Below, piece by piece: positions 14,426 through 18,108 of a DNA stretch of 18,108 nucleotides. A model generated the notes under the pieces. That model searched no databases. It was given only the letters and a program-made list of their open reading frames with translations, and was not told where the DNA came from. Source of the DNA: JAUMBM01 sp964441755 (GTDB taxonomy: Bacteria; Bacteroidota; Bacteroidia; Chitinophagales; Saprospiraceae); contig CAYTVG010000036.1 in the NCBI GenBank assembly GCA_964441755.1, positions 1-18,108 of the forward strand. The letters run 5' to 3'. Each line of letters starts with the position of its first letter. Positions within the stretch are counted from its first letter, which is position 1. A program made the position numbers and the translations under genes.

Positions 14426-15211
14426 TCAGGCTAAATTTTTGACAATCAACTCAGAAAGATCGTATACCATCACCTGCTCCTGCCGCTCCTTGGCCTTAAC
14501 GCCGTCGCTCATCATGGTCAGGCAAAACGGACAATTGACGGCCACCACGGCCGCCCCGGTATCCAGCGCCTCTTCGATACGCTCGATATTGATGCGCTTG
14601 TCGCCCGGCTCGTCCTCCTTCCACATCTGCGCCCCCCCGGCACCACAGCAGAGACCATTGCGCTTGCTGCGCTTCATCTCCACCAGGTCGGCATCCAGCG
14701 CTTCCAGCAGGCCGCGCGGCGCCTCATAGACCCCGTTGACGCGGCCGAGGTAGCAACTGTCGTGGTAAGTGATGCGCTTGCCCACAAAATCACCCCCCTC
14801 CTTGATGCGTATACGCCCCTGATCGATCAGCTGTTGCAGCAACTGTGTATGGTGAACCACCGCATAGTCGCCCCCCAGCGCCGGGTACTCATTTTTGATC
14901 GTATTAAAGCAATGCGGGCAGGCCGTCACGATCTTTTTTACCCCATACATATTGAGCGTCTGTATGTTCTGCAGGGCCGTCATCTGGAAAAGAAACTCAT
15001 TGCCCGCGCGGCGGGCGGGGTCGCCCGTACACTGCTCTTCGCTGCCGAGGATCGCAAACTCGATGCCTGCAGCCTGCAGGATTTCGGCAAAAGCGCGGGT
15101 GACTTTCTGCGCGCGGTCATCGAAACTGCCAGCGCAGCCCACCCAGAAAAGAATTTCGGGCTCCTGGCCTTCGGCGGCATACTGCGCCATGGTTTTAATT
15201 GGCTTCATCAT
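14426..15211 (-). CDS. (Fe-S)-binding protein with two CCG domains, HdrB/GlpC/LutA-like
   Basis: Soluble redox subunit of 261 residues. Two cysteine-rich CCG domains are visible: C26, C61, C98 and C101 (TACPHCF); then C153, the CCG pair C188-C189, and C227/C230 (NCPFC). The first domain lacks the doubled cysteine (EEQCTGD at 58-64) while the second keeps CCGAGG. Such domains hold an unusual [4Fe-4S] cluster or a zinc in heterodisulfide reductase HdrB/HdrD, GlpC, LutA and succinate:quinone reductase SdhE. Two adjacent methionines (15211, 15208) are both possible starts. It begins 25 bp after the membrane Fe-S protein, and the next gene starts one base after its stop. It very likely forms a complex with the upstream membrane protein. 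Substrate unknown. Confidence 0.88.
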   Translation of the reverse strand: MMKPIKTMAQYAAEGQEPEILFWVGCAGSFDDRAQKVTRAFAEILQAAGIEFAILGSEEQCTGDPARRAGNEFLFQMTALQNIQTLNMYGVKKIVTACPHCFNTIKNEYPALGGDYAVVHHTQLLQQLIDQGRIRIKEGGDFVGKRITYHDSCYLGRVNGVYEAPRGLLEALDADLVEMKRSKRNGLCCGAGGAQMWKEDEPGDKRINIERIEEALDTGAAVVAVNCPFCLTMMSDGVKAKERQEQVMVYDLSELIVKNLA

Positions 15212-15236
15212 AAAAAGCTTGAGAGTAATGTAACGA

Positions 15237-16586
15237 TTAATCCACCTTCGCCCAGCTGTCGCGCTCGATGCCCATACTCCAGGCAGCGCCGCTGTTTTCG
15301 ATGCTGTTGAACATCGGCAGCCACTCCGCCGGGCCGGCGCCTTCCGTCAGGATCTCATAGCGGCGCAACTGCAGGATAGGCTCCAGCGGATTGATGAGCA
15401 CCGGGCAAGCTTCGACACAGGCATTGCAGGTCGTGCAGGCGTGAATCTCCTCCTTGCTGATATAATCGAACAAGCTGCGGCCGTCCTCAAAATTATCGGC
15501 CGCCAGCGGCTTGCTTTTATCTTTGGCAAAATCGGCATTGCCGCTGTCGAGCTTGGCGCCGATCTCCTCAGCGCGGTCGCGCACACTCATCACAATCTTG
15601 CGCGGACTCAGCTGCTTGCCCGTCAGGTTGGCCGGGCACACAGCCGTGCAGCGGCCGCACTCGGTACAACTATAGGCCCCCAGCACATCTATCCAGCTCA
15701 GCTCCGGCACATCTTTTGCCCCAAAAACCGGCAGCTCGCCGCCCTCAGCGGCGGCGGCAGCCCCCTCCGTCGGCAGCCCCATCATAGATTTTACCTCGTG
15801 CATGATGACGGGCATATTTTCCATCTCCCCCCGCGGCCGCAGGCGCGCGAAGTAGGTATTGGGAAAAGCCAGCAGGATGTGCAGGTGCTTGGAGATCGGC
15901 AGGTAATTGAGGAAGGCCAGCACCACCAGCAGGTGCAGCCACCAGCCAAAGCGCTCGACGCCTGCCAGCACGGGCGTGCTGAGGCCGTCGAACAGCAGCG
16001 GCCCCAGCCAGCTGCTGACGGCCAGTGCGCCCGTGTCGGGATAGTGTGCCGGGTCGCGCTGCTGCAGCACCGTATCGGCCCCGTTCATGGTAAAAATGCC
16101 AATGAGCAGCAGGATCTCCGCCAGCAGGATGATGTTGGCATCCATGGCGGGCCAGCCGCGCAGCTCCGGCTTGCGCAGGCGCGGGATGTGCAGCAGGTTG
16201 CGGCGCAGCAGGAAAGCGACGGTGGCTACGAAAGCCAGCACCGACAGCAGCTCGATGAAGCTGATGATGAAGGTATACAGCCCCCCCAGCAGGGGTGCGA
16301 AAAAGCGGTGGATGCCCGTGAAGCCGTCGATGACGATTTCGATGAGCTCAATCTGGGTGATGACAAAAGCCACGTACAGCATCAGGTGCAGCACGGCCGG
16401 CAGGGGGCGGGTAAACATTTTTTGCTGCCCCATAGCTACGAGCAGCATGTTGCGCCAGCGCTCAGCGGCGGGGCCTTCTACGACTTCTGCCTTGCCCAGC
16501 AGTATGTTGCGCTTGATGCTTCGAAACTGTCGTACGGCCAGGTAGGTGGCGGTCAGAAAAACAAGGCTGAAAATGATCTGCTGCAT
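15237..16586 (-). CDS. Membrane Fe-S oxidoreductase, HdrE/NarI plus HdrD N-domain type
   Basis: 449 residues. The N-terminal half is an integral membrane domain with helices at about 3-20, 65-87, 103-127, 150-167 and 213-230. Histidines H67, H218, H234 and H236 are candidate haem b ligands, as in NarI/HdrE-type quinone-reactive subunits. After a short Ala/Glu-rich linker (about 272-284), a ferredoxin domain carries two complete clusters: C307/C310/C313/C317 (CTECGRCTAVCP) and C384/C387/C390/C394 (CTTCNACVEACP). Together with the CCG protein encoded next, this reproduces an HdrDE-like layout. Electrons could pass between menaquinone and a cytoplasmic substrate; direction and substrate are not known. 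It is first in the three-gene set and divergent from aroC. The ORF ends AKVD at 15237. Confidence 0.88.
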   Translation of the reverse strand: MQQIIFSLVFLTATYLAVRQFRSIKRNILLGKAEVVEGPAAERWRNMLLVAMGQQKMFTRPLPAVLHLMLYVAFVITQIELIEIVIDGFTGIHRFFAPLLGGLYTFIISFIELLSVLAFVATVAFLLRRNLLHIPRLRKPELRGWPAMDANIILLAEILLLIGIFTMNGADTVLQQRDPAHYPDTGALAVSSWLGPLLFDGLSTPVLAGVERFGWWLHLLVVLAFLNYLPISKHLHILLAFPNTYFARLRPRGEMENMPVIMHEVKSMMGLPTEGAAAAAEGGELPVFGAKDVPELSWIDVLGAYSCTECGRCTAVCPANLTGKQLSPRKIVMSVRDRAEEIGAKLDSGNADFAKDKSKPLAADNFEDGRSLFDYISKEEIHACTTCNACVEACPVLINPLEPILQLRRYEILTEGAGPAEWLPMFNSIENSGAAWSMGIERDSWAKVD

Positions 16587-16610
16587 ACTGGTCGGTTTTA
16601 TTTGCAGGCA

Positions 16611-16638
16611 AAAGCGGCGGCGCGGCGGCCGTCGCTTT
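16611..16638 (-). promoter_or_regulatory. Leader stem-loop of the Fe-S oxidoreductase operon
   Basis: AAAGCGGCGGC (16611-16621) pairs with GCCGTCGCTTT (16628-16638), with one wobble and a 6-nt loop. It lies between the minus-strand -7 box (16645-16652) and the start codon at 16586, so it would be the first structure in the mRNA. No function can be assigned. Confidence 0.45.
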
Positions 16639-16644
16639 GGGTGT

Positions 16645-16652
16645 CAAAAATA
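16645..16652 (-). promoter_or_regulatory. -7 box for the Fe-S oxidoreductase operon
   Basis: On the minus strand this reads TATTTTTG, an exact TAnnTTTG. No matching TTG stands 19-21 bp upstream, so only the -7 half is supported. The leader would be about 50 nt. Confidence 0.4.
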
Positions 16653-16695
16653 ACATTTTCGCGGCAATCGTGTAGCTGCTGCGGCAGATAATTAC

Positions 16696-16722
16696 GCGGC
16701 GGCGCTGCCTTTTGGCCGCCGC
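16696..16722. repeat. GC-rich inverted repeat between divergent genes
   Basis: GCGGCGGC (16696-16703) pairs with GCCGCCGC (16715-16722) across an 11-nt loop. It lies upstream of both promoters in the 194-bp gap between the Fe-S operon and aroC, where an operator could sit. The surrounding sequence is GC-repetitive, so chance pairing is likely enough to keep confidence low. Confidence 0.3.
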
Positions 16723-16737
16723 CGGCGCGGGCGGCGG

Positions 16738-16769
16738 TTGAGGCAAACGCAAATTATGCCTATCTTCGC
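16738..16769 (+). promoter_or_regulatory. Promoter of aroC, close to the start codon
   Basis: TTG (16738-16740), 20 bp, then TATCTTCGC (16761-16769) matches the Bacteroidota -33/-7 promoter in spacing and closely in sequence. The -7 box ends only 11 bp before the ATG at 16781, so transcription should start about 5-8 nt before the start codon and give a nearly leaderless mRNA. An A-run and ACC fill the gap, with no Shine-Dalgarno. Confidence 0.6.
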
Positions 16770-16780
16770 CAAAAAAAACC

Positions 16781-17866
16781 ATGGGCGGCAGTCACTTAGG
16801 GCAGCTTTTTCGCATCTCTACCTTTGGCGAATCCCACGGCCCTGCGCTGGGCGTCGTCATCGACGGCTGCCCGGCAGGCCTGGTGCTGGACAATGATTTT
16901 ATACAGTCGGAGCTGGCGCGCCGCCGCCCCGGCCAGTCGGCCATCGTCACCCAGCGGCAGGAGGGCGACGAAGTCGAGATCCTGTCGGGGGTTTTTGAAG
17001 GCAAAACCACCGGCGCCCCCCTGGCGATGCTCATCCGCAATGCCGACCAGCGGTCGCAGGACTATCAGCACATTGCCCACAGCTACCGCCCCTCGCATGC
17101 CGACTACACCTTTCAGGCCAAGTACGGGCTGCGCGACTACCGCGGCGGCGGGCGCAGCTCCGCCCGCGAGACGGCGGCCCGCGTAGCGGCGGGCGCCGTG
17201 GCCAAGCTGCTGCTGTGGGAGGCGGGCATCAGCCTGCGCGCTTATGTGAGCCAGGTGGGCGAGCTGGCGCTGCAGCAGCCCTATACCGAACTCGACCTGT
17301 CGCTGACCGAGCAAAATCCGGTGCGCTGCCCCGATCCGGCCATGGCGGCCCGCATGGAGGCGCTCATCCGCGAGGTGCGCAAGGCCGGCGACACCATCGG
17401 CGGCGTGGTCAGTTGTGTCATCAGCGGCTGTCCGCCCGGCCTGGGCGAGCCCGTCTTCGACAAACTGCAGGCCGATCTGGCCAAGGCCATGCTCAGCATC
17501 AACGCCTGCAAAGGCTTCGAATACGGCTCCGGCTTTGGCGGCCTGAGCCTGCGCGGCTCGCAGCACAACGATCCTTTTTATATGGACAACGGGCAGGTGC
17601 GCACGCGCAGCAACCACAGCGGGGGCATTCAGGGGGGGATTTCCAATGGTATGGATATCTATTTTCGGGTGGCTTTCAAGCCGGTGGCAACCATCGTGCC
17701 GCCCCAGGAGTCGGTCAATGAGGCGGGCGAAGCGGTGACGGTCGAAGGCAGGGGTCGGCATGATCCTTGTGTGCTGCCGCGTGCGGTGCCCATCGTGGAG
17801 GCCATGGCGGCGCTGGTGCTGGCCGATCACTGGCTGCGGCAGCGGGCGGCGCGGCTGGGGGGGTAG
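16781..17866 (+). CDS. aroC: Chorismate synthase
   Basis: Last step of the shikimate pathway: FMN-dependent elimination of phosphate from 5-enolpyruvylshikimate 3-phosphate to chorismate. 361 residues, the standard length. All three family blocks are present: TFGESHGPALGVVIDGCPAGL (14-34) with H19, the GRSSARETAARVAAGAV block (124-140), and the C-terminal RGRHDPCVLPRAVPIVEA with R326, H327 and D328. SNHSGGIQGGISNG (277-290) forms part of the FMN/substrate pocket. The reduced FMN it needs comes from a separate reductase or the cell's reduced flavin pool; no reductase domain is fused. It is a single gene here, divergent from the Fe-S operon, and followed two bases after the stop by a small hairpin and then a tandem repeat array. 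The start agrees with family N-termini. Confidence 0.96.
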   Translation: MGGSHLGQLFRISTFGESHGPALGVVIDGCPAGLVLDNDFIQSELARRRPGQSAIVTQRQEGDEVEILSGVFEGKTTGAPLAMLIRNADQRSQDYQHIAHSYRPSHADYTFQAKYGLRDYRGGGRSSARETAARVAAGAVAKLLLWEAGISLRAYVSQVGELALQQPYTELDLSLTEQNPVRCPDPAMAARMEALIREVRKAGDTIGGVVSCVISGCPPGLGEPVFDKLQADLAKAMLSINACKGFEYGSGFGGLSLRGSQHNDPFYMDNGQVRTRSNHSGGIQGGISNGMDIYFRVAFKPVATIVPPQESVNEAGEAVTVEGRGRHDPCVLPRAVPIVEAMAALVLADHWLRQRAARLGG

Positions 17867-17867
17867 G

Positions 17868-17887
17868 TTTTCTGCCTGCGGCAAAAA
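17868..17887 (+). terminator. Small stem-loop just after aroC
   Basis: TGCC (17873-17876), loop TGC, GGCA (17880-17883), extended after one mismatch by TTTT on the left and AAAA on the right. It begins two bases after the aroC stop. It is the same T-run/GCC/N3/GGC/A-run pattern as at 7489 and 12588. There is no U-run after it. Confidence 0.4.
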
Positions 17888-17892
17888 GCTTG

Positions 17893-18108
17893 GGCGGGGT
17901 GTTGGGGGGTGCCTGATGCCGGGCAGGCGAAAGTGATGAGCTTTTGTGGCTGCTTGCGGGGCTACTCGGCTGACGATCAGGCGAAAATGGACAGCTTTTG
18001 CGGATGCTTGGGGGGGCTGCCTGGCTGACGGGCAAGCGAAAGCGACCAGCGTCGGCGGCTGCTTAGGGGGCTGCCCGGCTGACGGGCAGGCGAAAGAGAC
18101 CAGCGTTG
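17893..18108. repeat. Degenerate 54-55-bp tandem repeat array, continues past window
   Basis: Four units at about 17893-17947, 17948-18001, 18002-18056 and 18057-18108 (the last cut by the window). Each has a GG(C/A)TGCTT-like opening, a G-run, CTGCC(C/T)GGCTGACGGGCA or a variant, GGCGAAAG, and a GA(C/T)CAGC-like close. The last two units are most alike; the first is most diverged. Units 1, 3 and 4 each keep a hairpin around CGGGCA, with G-U or register changes that preserve pairing. The period is not a multiple of three and no gene is seen here. The stretch 17867-18108 otherwise holds only the post-aroC hairpin. Confidence 0.8.

Noticed and set aside
15441..16691. 416-codon open frame antisense to the membrane Fe-S protein
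   Set aside because: The minus strand has the CxxCxxCxxxCP clusters and membrane helices. The antisense reading is Gln/His-rich noise.
17893..18108. CRISPR array at the right edge
   Set aside because: Units are degenerate throughout with no constant repeat and variable spacers, and there are no cas genes.

Overview
The window looks like chromosome of a GC-rich member of the Bacteroidota, most likely the Saprospiria (Lewinella-like). This rests on four things. A very large secreted protein ends in a type IX secretion (Por) C-terminal sorting domain. Several promoters fit the Bacteroidota pattern TTG/TTTG-N20-21-TAnnTTTG or TAnnTTCG. A small protein family that appears to be confined to Bacteroidota is present. 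Shine-Dalgarno signals are weak throughout. Taxonomy is inferred from gene content; there is no rRNA or tRNA gene to anchor it. Most genes are housekeeping or conserved metabolism. The unusual material lies in the intergenic DNA and in one three-gene redox cluster.

Layout. 1-1031 (minus): a secreted protein of unknown function, cut by the window edge. 1032-1423: a gene-free divergent control region with one promoter for each direction and three inverted repeats. 1424-3871 (plus): a tRNA maturation operon, dihydrouridine synthase (dusB) then CCA-adding nucleotidyltransferase (cca). 3865-4080: a head-to-tail duplication of the last ~104-112 bp of the trehalase gene. 3972-6700 (minus): gatC, a LolD/MacB-type ABC ATPase and a lipoprotein GH37 trehalase, read in that order. 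6847-11551 (plus): a deoxynucleoside kinase, then a 1338-residue secreted protein with BNR, PKD and LamG modules. A perfect 16-bp stem-loop (11555-11590) separates it from the convergent genes that follow.

11628-16586 (all minus, in several units): a fatty acid hydroxylase/sterol desaturase-type membrane protein; a PfkB-family sugar kinase; a 349-bp gene-free stretch with two copies of a 139-bp repeat; then a tight three-gene cluster. That cluster encodes a membrane protein with two [4Fe-4S] clusters (HdrE/HdrD-like), a soluble protein with two CCG domains (HdrB/GlpC/LutA-like) and a small Bacteroidota-specific protein often mislabelled 'ABC transporter ATPase'. 16781-17866 (plus): chorismate synthase (aroC) behind a promoter that would give an almost leaderless mRNA. 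17893-18108: a tandem array of degenerate 54-55-bp units, each around a small hairpin, running off the window end.

How the genes fit together. dusB and cca both act on tRNA, and gatC supplies charged Asn/Gln-tRNA. The trehalase and the sugar kinase feed hexoses into central metabolism. The Fe-S/CCG pair is a plausible electron path between the quinone pool and a cytoplasmic thiol or organic-acid substrate that cannot be named from sequence. No CRISPR array, insertion sequence, prophage, tRNA or rRNA was found.
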